NCBI RefSeq assembly: GCF_000952155.1
Contig: NZ_JYON01000009.1
Location: forward strand, 124,001-188,000
DNA from: Aliterella atlantica CENA595
GTDB taxonomy: Bacteria; Cyanobacteriota; Cyanobacteriia; Cyanobacteriales; Chroococcidiopsidaceae
DNA length: 64,000 nt
Reading direction: 5' to 3'
In this document: positions 25,776-35,133 of the stretch, piece by piece
Numbering within the stretch: position 1 is the stretch's first letter
How the letters are laid out: every line of letters starts with the position of its first letter
Made by a program: the position numbers and the translations under genes
Notes under the pieces: model-generated
The model's database searches: none
Seen by the model: the letters and a program-made list of their open reading frames with translations, nothing else
Told to the model about the DNA's origin: nothing

Positions 25776-26426
25776 CTATTCCTTAGTAGGCGTACAAGAA
25801 CATAACATTGATTTCCATAGATAGGGCAATCGACCAGCAAAACTAAAGTTAATATCTGTGTATCCTTCTAATATCAGTAAAGAAGTTAACGTTTTTACCG
25901 AAAAGAACTTAATATGCCCACCATCGCGCAAGGCTGTAAAATGATTGTCCATTTTGTTAGTCGCAGCTAGCGATAGATTTTTAAAATAACCGTGATAGGG
26001 TGTGGTCAAAATCAAGCTTCCGTTGGGTTTAAGACATTTTTTGGCATTTTTTAATAGCTCTCTAGGATAGAATAAGTGTTCGATTACCTCAGAAGAGATG
26101 ACGATATCAAAAGCGTCGGCTAACTGCGAATAGGGTAAATCGTAAATGCTTGCTTGGATAAACTGGCAATCTAGGTAGCTTTGACAAGCAAACTTAAAGC
26201 CTGAGTCTGATTCTTCAATGCCCACGACTTCATAACCATTTTGGGCGATCGCATTGCTAAGACTACCGTTACCACAGCCTAAATCCAACACGCGCAACTT
26301 TTTAGCATCGCTGCGCTCTGTGTGGGTACGTAACATGGGTAAAAGCACAGGTAGTAAGTAGGCGTGATGATGCCCTGCATTACTGTTGCTGTAGCCATAA
26401 TCGTGTTTGCTTGCAGTTGTTTCCAT
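25776..26426 (-). CDS. Class I SAM-dependent methyltransferase
   Basis: 216 residues with the SAM-binding motif LRVLDLGCGNGSLSNAI (~43) and an acidic motif II GYEVVGIEES. IVISSEVIEHLFYPRELL is the methyltransferase motif IV/V region. Likely O- or N-methylates a sugar or lipid-linked intermediate in the polysaccharide pathway. It starts 6 bp before the end of the adjacent GT4 gene upstream on the same strand. Substrate unknown. Confidence 0.85.
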   Translation of the reverse strand: METTASKHDYGYSNSNAGHHHAYLLPVLLPMLRTHTERSDAKKLRVLDLGCGNGSLSNAIAQNGYEVVGIEESDSGFKFACQSYLDCQFIQASIYDLPYSQLADAFDIVISSEVIEHLFYPRELLKNAKKCLKPNGSLILTTPYHGYFKNLSLAATNKMDNHFTALRDGGHIKFFSVKTLTSLLILEGYTDINFSFAGRLPYLWKSMLCSCTPTKE

Positions 26427-26432
26427 AGATTT

Positions 26433-27620
26433 TTAGTAACTAATAAGTTCTCGTTTGAGAATAGCTGTGTAAATGTCTTTTAAGTTGGCAGCTACGCGCT
26501 CTAATGCATATTTTTCCCTTGCTAGTTGCCGAGCGCGATCGCCCATTTGTTTGGCTTGCAGTGGCTCGTTTAGCCAAGATTGCAGACTAAAAGCAATTGC
26601 CTCTACATCCAGTTCGGCTACATATCCTAGTTGATGTTGGGCAACTAAAGGAGCTAAAGCGACACCAGGTGTAATTAAAACAGGTACGCCTACCGCCATT
26701 GCCTCTAAAACAGCAACGCCAAAGTTTTCTGAGTGAGAAGTCAAAGCAAATAAATCGGCTCCTTGTAAGAATATATCCTTGGTTTCGCCAGAGACAAAGT
26801 TAGCTAGATAGGTGCGATCGCGAATCCCTGCGGCAACTAACAGCGCTTCTACTTCGGCAGCGTACTCAGGCGTACCGCTTCCTGCTAAAACAAAACTAAA
26901 TTCTTGTGGTGCTAGTTTGCCTAAAGCAGGAATGAGATAATCTAGTCCTTTTTTCGGGTGCAGCCGAGACATATACAAAATTACAGGTCGATCTTCTGGA
27001 ACTTGCAGCAATTCTCGTAGTTGCTGGCGGGCGTTAGGGATAAGTTCGGGTATAGCTAGCCCGTGATTTAAGACAAAGCTCGGCGCTTTGAGGTTAAGTT
27101 GGGCTGCTTCTTGTTGCTCTTGCAGGGAGCTAAAACGTAGAGCTTGGCTACCATTGATGTTTGCTCGCTCGATTACACTGAGGTAAACTTGTTTTTTGAG
27201 CGTGCTTTGTTGCATCGACCACTGACAGAGTAAACCGTGAGGTTCAACTAGATAATTTAAATTTTGGCTGCGGGCGATCGCCATTGCGGCGGTAGAAGCA
27301 TAAGAAAATAGAGCGCGGACGTGCAATAGGTCGTATTTAGAAGCGTTTTGCCATAACCATTTAGTTAGCCCTTTGGAAAAGGCAAATTCGCGTACTGAGT
27401 TGATTGGGGGTGAAAAGCGAGGAAAAAACCACACAGGAACTTGCTGATACTCGCTGCACCGATCTAAAGGCACGTCTAACAAGTCTGGACCATTGTCATT
27501 AGTTGTGGCGATTTCTGCATCTACTCCACATTTGCGAAGGGCTTTAACTAATACCAAGGTATTTTGACTGGGACCGCCTCTAATTTGAGCAACTGAAGGG
27601 ATAATATGCAGGACTTTCAC
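26433..27620 (-). CDS. Glycosyltransferase family 4
   Basis: 395 residues of GT-B fold: VLHIIPSVAQIRGGPSQNTL at the N-terminus, VILYMSRLHPKKGLDYLIPA at the C-domain start, and SHSENFGVAVLEAMAVGVP holding the E-x7-E donor-binding motif. GTG start (GTGAAAGTCCTG). Two class-I-type features, the Gly-rich N-terminus and the conserved EAMAVGVPV, are clear. It would add a hexose from an NDP-sugar to the polysaccharide repeat unit. Confidence 0.9.
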   Translation of the reverse strand: MKVLHIIPSVAQIRGGPSQNTLVLVKALRKCGVDAEIATTNDNGPDLLDVPLDRCSEYQQVPVWFFPRFSPPINSVREFAFSKGLTKWLWQNASKYDLLHVRALFSYASTAAMAIARSQNLNYLVEPHGLLCQWSMQQSTLKKQVYLSVIERANINGSQALRFSSLQEQQEAAQLNLKAPSFVLNHGLAIPELIPNARQQLRELLQVPEDRPVILYMSRLHPKKGLDYLIPALGKLAPQEFSFVLAGSGTPEYAAEVEALLVAAGIRDRTYLANFVSGETKDIFLQGADLFALTSHSENFGVAVLEAMAVGVPVLITPGVALAPLVAQHQLGYVAELDVEAIAFSLQSWLNEPLQAKQMGDRARQLAREKYALERVAANLKDIYTAILKRELISY

Positions 27621-27674
27621 AAGCTTTGCTTTAAGTAGGATGCAATTTTAGAGTGTTAAAGGCAGAAAGCTGTC

Positions 27675-28559
27675 TTACGGGTTTTCACTCTGGGATATTT
27701 TGCTCCATATTGGCACTCTTCCTGTAAAAAATCGATAGCGATCGGCTATATATGTCACAGTTTGCTTGCTAAAAGTCTTCATTAGCATTAACCAAATCAC
27801 AGCTTTTATGTAACTCCACAGCCAAACCAAGGGAAATACAAGCACGCGATTTTTTCGCCTTGCTCTAGCATATTCTTGCAAAATTTTAATTCTGTGCTGT
27901 GGGGAAGTGCTATAACCTCCTGTTTGCATGGCTGCTACTGTAATATCGGGGAGAAATATAGGCTGGCTACGTGGAGATTTTAATTCTCTTAGTAATAATT
28001 CGTAGTCACCAGAGATAGGAAAAGATTCGTCGAATTGTCCGTGTTGCGCGAACAGGCTTTGATGCTGAAAAACACCTTGATGACATATATAACAACCTTG
28101 TAAAAATAATTTTTTTACTTGATACCAAGGCTTATTGATTACTTGCAGTACATCGCCCGTTTGAGAAACGATAGCAACTTTTCCATACACTACTTTGACA
28201 TTTTCATCTTTAATGTTTTCTAGTTCATCAACTATAGTCTTTAAGGTATGAGCATCCCATAAATAATCGTCAGAACCCAAAAAATAGATCCACTCGCCTT
28301 TTGCTTGTGTTAGTGCTTTATTGAAGGCATGATAAATTCCGCGATCGCTTTCTGATTCCCAGTAAGTAATTTTTTCATTATTCGCTTTCAGTATGTCAAC
28401 TGTGCCATCAGTAGAACCACCATCTATAATAATTAATTCTTTATTAGCATAGGTCTGAGCTACTACGCTATCAATACAACGCTGCAAGGATGCAGAGCGA
28501 TTATATACTGCAACAATAACCGAGATTAATGGTGTTACCAATGAATTGTTATAGCTCAT
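27675..28559 (-). CDS. Glycosyltransferase family 2 (WcaA-like)
   Basis: 294 residues of GT-A fold: TPLISVIVAVYNRSASLQRC, ELIIIDGGSTDGTVDIL and YFLGSDDYLWD with the DxD-type metal site. The C-terminal ~60 residues contain one hydrophobic segment (VLVFPLVWLWSYIKAVIWLML). It lies between the EpsG-like polymerase and a GT4 gene on the minus strand. A GT2 similar in architecture is at 31896. Sugar specificity unknown. Confidence 0.88.
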   Translation of the reverse strand: MSYNNSLVTPLISVIVAVYNRSASLQRCIDSVVAQTYANKELIIIDGGSTDGTVDILKANNEKITYWESESDRGIYHAFNKALTQAKGEWIYFLGSDDYLWDAHTLKTIVDELENIKDENVKVVYGKVAIVSQTGDVLQVINKPWYQVKKLFLQGCYICHQGVFQHQSLFAQHGQFDESFPISGDYELLLRELKSPRSQPIFLPDITVAAMQTGGYSTSPQHRIKILQEYARARRKNRVLVFPLVWLWSYIKAVIWLMLMKTFSKQTVTYIADRYRFFTGRVPIWSKISQSENP

Positions 28560-28690
28560 AAATGTTATTTTATAAATTTTATTGAATTTTATGTGCTTAA
28601 TCTTAATTTGTTTTCTTTATAATTTTTGTTTATATTACAATTGTATTTTTTTTAACAATGAAAATATGTTAATAGATTGACAAATTAAAA

Positions 28691-29812
28691 TTAAATCCTA
28701 AATAATACTCCATTGGTTTCATAATTTTTAATAATTACATATGTAGAAATCCAAAAAAGTGCTACAGCTAAAGTAGAAAAAATTAGTTTGTCTTTATGCT
28801 TGAATGAAAACTCCATACTTAGAAATATATTTGATGTAAAAAGCAACATATCTGAAATGAAATTAACTCTTGAAGATATCCAGAATATTTCCAACCAATT
28901 TAAAAGTATATAAAAGACAGTAAATATAAATGTGAAGCTATGATATAGCCACAACTTACTTTTTTGGATAGCATTGATTTTAAATGTCACCATTAAAGCA
29001 AAGTAAGAGAGCATAACTGCAGTAATTACTCCAATATCTGCTCGTCTTTGACCTTGGGCTACAGTATAATCTGCTAAAGTGTTTATACGGTATTTAGAAG
29101 AGTATATTGATGATTCTCCGGTTAGAGAAGAAATTAGCTGACCACCTACATCAGTATTAGAAATTAAAAAGATATAAGCTCCATAAATGAGCATAATTAG
29201 TGTTATTTTTAATATATTGTTTTTTATTAATTTAGCAATGAAAAAAGGAGTATATAAGATAGCAGAACTATGAAATAATACAGAAGAAGAAAAAATAACA
29301 AAAGCTTTGGTTAGCTTATCTCTATATAAAAAGCCTAAACTTGTAAATACCAAGCTAGTGGATAAAAGTTGCCTTAACAGATAAAAACAAAGCTCTCCGC
29401 CAACTGGGAAGAAGCCAAATAACAAGGCTATTCGAGTTGCTTGATTTTTAGATACCAGAGCTTGGCATAGAAAGTTGACTGATAGTAAAAAAAGAATGAC
29501 TATGATTATATGAAATACTATTAACGGTATATGTAACAATTTGACAATATATAGTAAGTTTAAAAAACTGCCCTCCATAGTATAACCTTGGCGGCGAAAA
29601 GTTGCTTCTGCACCAAAACTTGCTATCCCATCATAAACTTTATTATAAGCAAGCATATCAGAGGAAGCAGTTGCAGCAATAGAGAATTTGAAGCCTGCTA
29701 AAACATACGCTATCCCAACTAGAAAGCTAAAGTTAGTAAACTCAAAGGTGAGAAAAATTATTAAATAAGCGAATTCGATGAGAATAAATAAAATATCGGG
29801 TTTAATTGTCAT
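28691..29812 (-). CDS. EpsG-family polysaccharide polymerase/membrane protein (Wzy-like)
   Basis: 373 residues, about ten predicted membrane helices and very few charged loops, with the family features of EpsG proteins: an Asp-rich early loop (ASSDMLAYNKVYDGI) and FGFFPVGGELCFYLLRQLL, then ILYTPFFIAKLI. EpsG-type proteins are the presumed Wzy polymerases of many capsule and biofilm clusters. The gene and its flanks are AT-rich and contain no GCGATCGC, unlike the flanking core genes. Its presence beside an ABC (Wzm/Wzt) exporter is unusual because that route does not need a Wzy. Confidence 0.72.
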   Translation of the reverse strand: MTIKPDILFILIEFAYLIIFLTFEFTNFSFLVGIAYVLAGFKFSIAATASSDMLAYNKVYDGIASFGAEATFRRQGYTMEGSFLNLLYIVKLLHIPLIVFHIIIVILFLLSVNFLCQALVSKNQATRIALLFGFFPVGGELCFYLLRQLLSTSLVFTSLGFLYRDKLTKAFVIFSSSVLFHSSAILYTPFFIAKLIKNNILKITLIMLIYGAYIFLISNTDVGGQLISSLTGESSIYSSKYRINTLADYTVAQGQRRADIGVITAVMLSYFALMVTFKINAIQKSKLWLYHSFTFIFTVFYILLNWLEIFWISSRVNFISDMLLFTSNIFLSMEFSFKHKDKLIFSTLAVALFWISTYVIIKNYETNGVLFRI

Positions 29813-29826
29813 ATTTAGTTCAAAAT

Positions 29827-31068
29827 CTAAGTTGTTACTTGTTTGTAAAGAGCTAAGTAGCGGCTAGATTGAATCTTAAAAGTAAAGTTTTCTTCAACTT
29901 TTTTTCGAGCATTGCTCGCTAATTTATGATGTCTTTCGATATTTTCTATTACCCAAGAAATACCTTGAGATAAGTCTTCTACGACAAATGGTTGAGCTAA
30001 ATAACCGCATTGTTGATGGCTTATCAAGTCAGACATCCCGCCAATTTTAAAGGCGACACACGGAGTACCACAAGCTAAAGCTTCCATAACTGTATTGGGT
30101 AAATTATCTTGAATTGAAGGTGCAACGAAGACATCTGCAGCGGAGTATGCTAAAGATAGGGAAATATCGTCATATAGCTTACCCAAATAGTGAGTTTTAT
30201 ATCCAAAATCTGGTGGATTGCTAGGTTGGGATGAACCAAAAACTACTACTTCTAAGCGATCGCCATGAGATTGCTGCAAGAGTTGCAAAGCTGGTAGGAG
30301 CAAATGAAATCCTTTTCTTAAGTCACTTGCTGCATTAGTTGCACCGAACAAAATAATCTGTTTGTCTTGGGGTAATCCTAATATATCTTTAGCGGTTTTT
30401 TTATCGATTGGCTTGTAGCTTTGAGTATTAATACCGTTGGGGATTACCTCTATCCGCAAGTCTTGAAATAAAGAACTAGCCCTAGCACGTTCAGCTAACC
30501 AAGCGCTAGGAGTAACAATAGTTAAATTCAAATTTTGCCAAGCTTTAGCTTTTCGCTGCCACAATAAGCGCGAGATGTCCCAATCGCTGCTACTGTGGAG
30601 TTGAGGGCAAGAACCGCACGATTTGATATAGCGATCGCAGTCTCCACTGTAGTGACAACCGCCTGTAAAAGCCCACATATCATGTAGCGTCCAAACAATC
30701 GGTTTTTTGAACTTAGCAACAGTTTCTAATTGTACGTACCCAGCATTAATCCAATGTAAATTGATAACTTCTGGTGCAATGCGAGCAATTTTTGCAGCAA
30801 CTCGATCTGGAACCCATTGCATAGAGTAGCTACCACGTTCTCGCTGTGGGTATAGTGATAGTGGCAATGCGTCCAAAGTTGGGACGAACTTTGCCCATCC
30901 CTTAGCAATTTTGCTTTTTGGAGATAAAACTGTAGAGTCATCGCGTTGTTTGTCCTCAACTAGCATATTTGCATCTACACCAGACTGAAGTAAACTTTGA
31001 TAAAGTCGATAGGCAGCCGCAAAGCCACCACTTCTACCATCAGAACGGCTAACTATACATACTTTCAT
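29827..31068 (-). CDS. Glycosyltransferase family 4
   Basis: 413 residues. N-domain: SRSDGRSGGFAAAYRLYQSL and VWTLHDMWAFTGGCHYSGDC, with a Cys-rich loop (CHYSGDC...CGSCPQLH) found in a subset of GT4 enzymes. C-domain: ILFGATNAASDLRKGFHLL and NLPNTVMEALACGTP, the E-x7-E donor-binding motif. Overlaps the start of FkbM gene by 4 bp. Part of the polysaccharide run; the sugar is unknown. Confidence 0.88.
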   Translation of the reverse strand: MKVCIVSRSDGRSGGFAAAYRLYQSLLQSGVDANMLVEDKQRDDSTVLSPKSKIAKGWAKFVPTLDALPLSLYPQRERGSYSMQWVPDRVAAKIARIAPEVINLHWINAGYVQLETVAKFKKPIVWTLHDMWAFTGGCHYSGDCDRYIKSCGSCPQLHSSSDWDISRLLWQRKAKAWQNLNLTIVTPSAWLAERARASSLFQDLRIEVIPNGINTQSYKPIDKKTAKDILGLPQDKQIILFGATNAASDLRKGFHLLLPALQLLQQSHGDRLEVVVFGSSQPSNPPDFGYKTHYLGKLYDDISLSLAYSAADVFVAPSIQDNLPNTVMEALACGTPCVAFKIGGMSDLISHQQCGYLAQPFVVEDLSQGISWVIENIERHHKLASNARKKVEENFTFKIQSSRYLALYKQVTT

Positions 31069-31787
31069 TTTCTAAAAAATATCCCATCCATTTGAAGCAA
31101 TCTACCTGTTTTTAAATCGGTGAATCCAGGTATAACAGCATGAAGTTCGTAACCTATTTCTTCCATAAATTTCAACATTTCTGAAAAAATTAATTGACCT
31201 TGATATAGAGGAACTAGAGATAATTCTATTTGAATACCATGTATTGTGGATAAGATTTGACTTGCTCCTTCTATAACTTGCTTCTCAAATCCTTGAACAT
31301 CTATCTTCAAAAAAGCTGATTTAGTACCCTGTGTAATATATTGTTGAGCTATAGTATCAAGTTTAGTAAGTCTTACTGTTTCGGTATCACAATACCTAGA
31401 TTCAGGTGCTGCATTGAGATGGGATTCAAGTATATCTAATACAGAACTACTTTGGCTATTAGCAGATATGTTAATAGTAATATCTCCTTCATAACTTCCA
31501 ATAGCGGCACGAGGCGCAATTTCCCAACAAGGATCTTTACTGCTAATAAGTTGTAGTTGAGAGTATGCACTTGATAGAGGTTCAAATGAAACTATTTTTC
31601 CAGAATATCCAATTTTTCTAATAAATTTGGCGTACTGTCCAACATTTGCTCCTACATCTAGCACTAAATCAACATTATAATATGTAAAAAAATGATTAAG
31701 TCTACTAGATTCAGAAGCTTGAGGATTGTATTTTCTTACATCAAATCCTAAAGAATTTAGAATTTTTTTAACTGTATCTTTGATCAT
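31065..31787 (-). CDS. FkbM-family methyltransferase
   Basis: 240 residues. FkbM-type methyltransferase motifs are LVLDVGANVGQYAKFIRK (~37, SAM binding), VSFEPLSSAYSQL (~65) and SAFLKIDVQGFEKQVIEGA (~165). FkbM enzymes O-methylate hydroxyls of sugars and polyketides. The gene overlaps the downstream GT4 by 4 bp, so it is translationally coupled to it. AT-rich, HIP1-poor composition. The acceptor is probably a sugar of the polysaccharide. Confidence 0.9.
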   Translation of the reverse strand: MIKDTVKKILNSLGFDVRKYNPQASESSRLNHFFTYYNVDLVLDVGANVGQYAKFIRKIGYSGKIVSFEPLSSAYSQLQLISSKDPCWEIAPRAAIGSYEGDITINISANSQSSSVLDILESHLNAAPESRYCDTETVRLTKLDTIAQQYITQGTKSAFLKIDVQGFEKQVIEGASQILSTIHGIQIELSLVPLYQGQLIFSEMLKFMEEIGYELHAVIPGFTDLKTGRLLQMDGIFFRK

Positions 31788-31895
31788 GTTTTATATGCAA
31801 AGTGATAAAGTCTTAAACTTTAGTATTAAATTCAATATGGCAAATTTAATCTAGGCAATTTTTATCTTTGAACGACTTCAAGTGCAAGGTCTATA

Positions 31896-32834
31896 TTATG
31901 TTGAAACTATTTTTCTGACAATTTTTCTGCCAACTTTAGCTACCTTATTGCCTTTTAGTTGCTGCAAACTATATGCAGCAGCCACTTTAATCAAAGCTTC
32001 TATTACAAAAGTTTTAAACTTTACATCTTTTAACGTTGGTTTTAGTTTTTTTGATAGAACAACTAAAATTTCTGCAAAAGCTTTATCTGGTTGAACTAAA
32101 CATTTAGCTCGATCTTGAAAGCGGTAGCAAGATAAAATATCTTCAACTATAATAGGCGAACTACACCTAAACATATTAATCCATAAAGAAAAATCCATAG
32201 CATAATAAAGAGTTTCATCTAAATCCCCTGCAATTTCCCACATAGGTTGAGTCCAAAATGTAGATTGCTGAGAAAACCAGTTTTTATGCCACAATAACAT
32301 ACTTTTGAGACTTAGATTTTTGGGTGTTTTTAGCTTAATTACAGAACCCGTACTATTAATAATTTCACTACAACCTATAAGCCAAGCGGGTATAGATGTA
32401 TCTGAAAAACTTCTAGCTACAAAGTCTAACGTGCCTGGTTTCAGTAAGTCATCAGAGTTGATCCAGCAGAGAATGTCACCAGTTGATTTGGCAAAGCCTT
32501 TATTTATTGCATGAGACTGTCCCCTATCTTTTTCACTCACCCAATAGGTAAGATATTGCTCATATTTACGAATAATTTCTACACTTTTATCAGTGCTACC
32601 ACCGTCTATAATTATGTATTCTAAGTTCGGATAATTTTGCATTAGTACAGAACTAATAGTTGCTTCTATAAATTGGTCTTGATTATAACTGGGAGTAACC
32701 ACCGAAATTTTTGGATATTTAAACTCATCGTTTTTTTGTATTGATGTACAGCTTTCTTTGTCTAACCAAGGCGACACAGGTCTGTTTGAAGGTGTTATAG
32801 ATAATTGTTGCAATTTGTCAGAAGTGTTATTCAT
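31896..32834 (-). CDS. Glycosyltransferase family 2
   Basis: 312 residues. A ~40-residue N-terminal extension precedes the GT-A core: YPKISVVTPSYNQDQFIEAT, LEYIIIDGGSTDKSVEI and ILCWINSDDLLKPGTL with the DD metal site. A second part includes WFSQQSTFWTQPMWE typical of WcaA/WfgS-type proteins. AT-rich and without HIP1 sites. Probably adds a sugar in the polysaccharide repeat; donor unknown. Confidence 0.88.
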   Translation of the reverse strand: MNNTSDKLQQLSITPSNRPVSPWLDKESCTSIQKNDEFKYPKISVVTPSYNQDQFIEATISSVLMQNYPNLEYIIIDGGSTDKSVEIIRKYEQYLTYWVSEKDRGQSHAINKGFAKSTGDILCWINSDDLLKPGTLDFVARSFSDTSIPAWLIGCSEIINSTGSVIKLKTPKNLSLKSMLLWHKNWFSQQSTFWTQPMWEIAGDLDETLYYAMDFSLWINMFRCSSPIIVEDILSCYRFQDRAKCLVQPDKAFAEILVVLSKKLKPTLKDVKFKTFVIEALIKVAAAYSLQQLKGNKVAKVGRKIVRKIVST

Positions 32835-32972
32835 AATGGTTATATTTTGAATTTAAAATTACACATCTTAGTTAATTTAAGCTCCTTTTTAGATTATAAT
32901 AATGTTTTTATATAATATACTTACACTTTTGCATACAAAATATCTCGGATATCAAGATTATGTTAAAAACAC

Positions 32973-33845
32973 TTAATTATCAAAAAGACATTTTTTTAAA
33001 ATAATCAATATGTGATCTTTACCAATAGAAGGAAAACCATTATATCTATTTAATAAACAACTTTTAGTAAATCTTTCTATGAAAAATAGCCAAGACCTTT
33101 TGAAATACTTGCTGGCATAAGTAGGAATCCATGCTTGCAGTTTAAATTTAGGATTAGACTTGAAGTAATGCTTTGAAGGGAAAATAATATGCTCTGGATA
33201 ACTTACATACCACCATTTAGAATTAGTTATTAAAGAGCTTATAGAATTAATATTACCTGTTAGAAAAACTAAATAACCGTTATTATTTAGTTTTTCATGA
33301 CAAACCTCCAAAAAACTTGGTAAGTCATACAAATGTTCTATCAAGTCGAATGCCGTAATTATGTCGTAGCAATCGTTAGCTTCAAGTAGATCGCCGTAAG
33401 CGGTATGTCCCTTGCTTTTAAGCACATTTCTACTTGTTAATGAATATTCAACTCCAAATGTTTTGCAATTTTTTTCCTTAGCATAATCTAGCAGTTCTCC
33501 TGTATTGCAGCCAATATCTAATACGCTTGAACCTGAGTGAAAAATTGCGTTTAAAGCCTTGATGACTTCTTGACATTTTGATTCTGTAAATTTCGAGCTA
33601 GACCATCTTTTATCAGCAGAACTATTTGTATAAAGATAAGTAGCTATTTCTTCGGGAATAATATTTTGGACAAAACCTGACTTGCAACTTTTACATCGCC
33701 ACAATGCAGGTTGCATATTAACTAATATTTCTTGGCTTGAAAAGTAGATTGGCGAAGAATAATTAATATTTCCCACCTTATAAGTTGTATCTTGAGTGCA
33801 TACAGGACAACATTTAAAAGTAAAATTGTTATCAATATTCAGCAT
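32973..33845 (-). CDS. Class I SAM methyltransferase with N-terminal zinc-ribbon-like motif
   Basis: 290 residues. N-terminal CPVC (~13) and CKSC (~53) pairs suggest a zinc-binding module as in the methyltransferase_23/13 group of sugar C-methyltransferases. The SAM motif is VLDIGCNTGELLDYAKEK (~110) with IITAFDLIEHLYDLP (~165). It is next to Wzt (6 bp from its end). Could methylate a terminal sugar that serves as the chain-end signal for Wzt, as in some ABC-exported O-antigens; that is a hypothesis. AT-rich, no HIP1. Confidence 0.82.
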   Translation of the reverse strand: MLNIDNNFTFKCCPVCTQDTTYKVGNINYSSPIYFSSQEILVNMQPALWRCKSCKSGFVQNIIPEEIATYLYTNSSADKRWSSSKFTESKCQEVIKALNAIFHSGSSVLDIGCNTGELLDYAKEKNCKTFGVEYSLTSRNVLKSKGHTAYGDLLEANDCYDIITAFDLIEHLYDLPSFLEVCHEKLNNNGYLVFLTGNINSISSLITNSKWWYVSYPEHIIFPSKHYFKSNPKFKLQAWIPTYASKYFKRSWLFFIERFTKSCLLNRYNGFPSIGKDHILIILKKCLFDN

Positions 33846-33851
33846 TATGCT

Positions 33852-35117
33852 TTATACTTCCCAAAGATGTTCTTGTGGAATTGTATAGCGAGAAGAAGCG
33901 GGCGCAAGTCCTGAGTTAAAGATATCTTTTGACAAGACATTCATGACACCTCTATCTAGTTCTCGAAAAAGCCACTCTGCGTTTGCTATTGCTAACCCAG
34001 CACCTATAAGATATTGTCCTGCTGAAAGCATTAATTTGGGAAATATACAATCAATCTGATTCATTCCTTGCTTAAAATCAACTTTCACACAACTATCTGG
34101 TTGAGTTGAACATAAGCTTAATACTGTTCCTGTAAGAGTGGAAATTTGCATAACTACAGAGCCATTTTTTAGATTATAAGGAGAATAAAATACTATCCTA
34201 AATCTCACCGCATCCCACGTATAGACTTCGTAATTAGGGGTTTCATCTACCTTTAAAATTTCAATTCTATCTACATAAAAACTTGCTGCATTAGGCTTAT
34301 TAAAACTGATAATATTGTTATCAGTTTGCTGTCCGCGAAATTGCTCCAAATATTTAACAATTATAGGTTCGATTAAACCTTTGTCTTTTATGACTCCTGA
34401 ATTAAGATAGATCCCAGACGTACATAGCCTGCGAATACTATCCATGTTATGGCTTACAAAAATAACAGTTCTACCACTAGAACCTACTGACTCCATCTTC
34501 CCCAAACATTTTTCTTGAAAAGCTGCATCTCCTACTGCTAATACTTCATCTACTATCAGTATTTCTGGCTCTAAATGTGCTGCTACAGCAAAAGCTAGAC
34601 GTACGTACATTCCTGAAGAATAACGTTTTACTGGTGTGTCTAAAAATTTTTCTACTTCAGCAAAAGCAACAATTTCATCGAACTTTTTTTGAATTTCGTA
34701 CTTGCTCATACCCAAGATAGAACCGTTAAGATATATGTTTTCTCTACCAGTTAATTCGGGATGAAATCCTGTACCTACTTCTAGTAAGCTTGCTACTCTA
34801 CCTCTAATTGCGATTCTCCCAGTTGTAGGCTCAGTAATGCGACTGAGAACTTTTAATAAAGTTGATTTTCCTGCTCCATTTCGACCTATAATGCCTACGC
34901 GATCGCCTGGGTTAATCTCAAAAGATACATCTTTTAATGCCCAAAAATCTTCTACAGATGAACTAGGTGTTGCTTTAAAAGGATTTAGTATTTTTTTGCC
35001 GAAAGATTTGGCTGTTTTAGTCATTACATCTCTTAAGGCGGTGTATCGCTCTTGTTTTTGATGATTAATGATGTATTTTTTGCCTAAATTTTCGACTTTG
35101 ATTACTGGTTCTGTCAT
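33852..35117 (-). CDS. ABC transporter ATP-binding protein, Wzt-like with C-terminal carbohydrate-binding domain
   Basis: 421 residues. The N-terminal ~245 residues form an ABC domain: [17 protein letters not shown] (Walker A, ~77), [15 protein letters not shown] (signature) and [12 protein letters not shown] (Walker B). The C-terminal ~170 residues form a beta-rich domain like Wzt_C, which binds a modified terminal sugar to gate export. Pairs with the permease 16 bp upstream. It would energise export of a finished lipid-linked polysaccharide through the inner membrane. An alternative is a teichoic-acid (TagH-like) exporter, but cyanobacteria have none known. Confidence 0.92.
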   Translation of the reverse strand: MTEPVIKVENLGKKYIINHQKQERYTALRDVMTKTAKSFGKKILNPFKATPSSSVEDFWALKDVSFEINPGDRVGIIGRNGAGKSTLLKVLSRITEPTTGRIAIRGRVASLLEVGTGFHPELTGRENIYLNGSILGMSKYEIQKKFDEIVAFAEVEKFLDTPVKRYSSGMYVRLAFAVAAHLEPEILIVDEVLAVGDAAFQEKCLGKMESVGSSGRTVIFVSHNMDSIRRLCTSGIYLNSGVIKDKGLIEPIIVKYLEQFRGQQTDNNIISFNKPNAASFYVDRIEILKVDETPNYEVYTWDAVRFRIVFYSPYNLKNGSVVMQISTLTGTVLSLCSTQPDSCVKVDFKQGMNQIDCIFPKLMLSAGQYLIGAGLAIANAEWLFRELDRGVMNVLSKDIFNSGLAPASSRYTIPQEHLWEV

Positions 35118-35133
35118 TGTTTATAACTATTAC

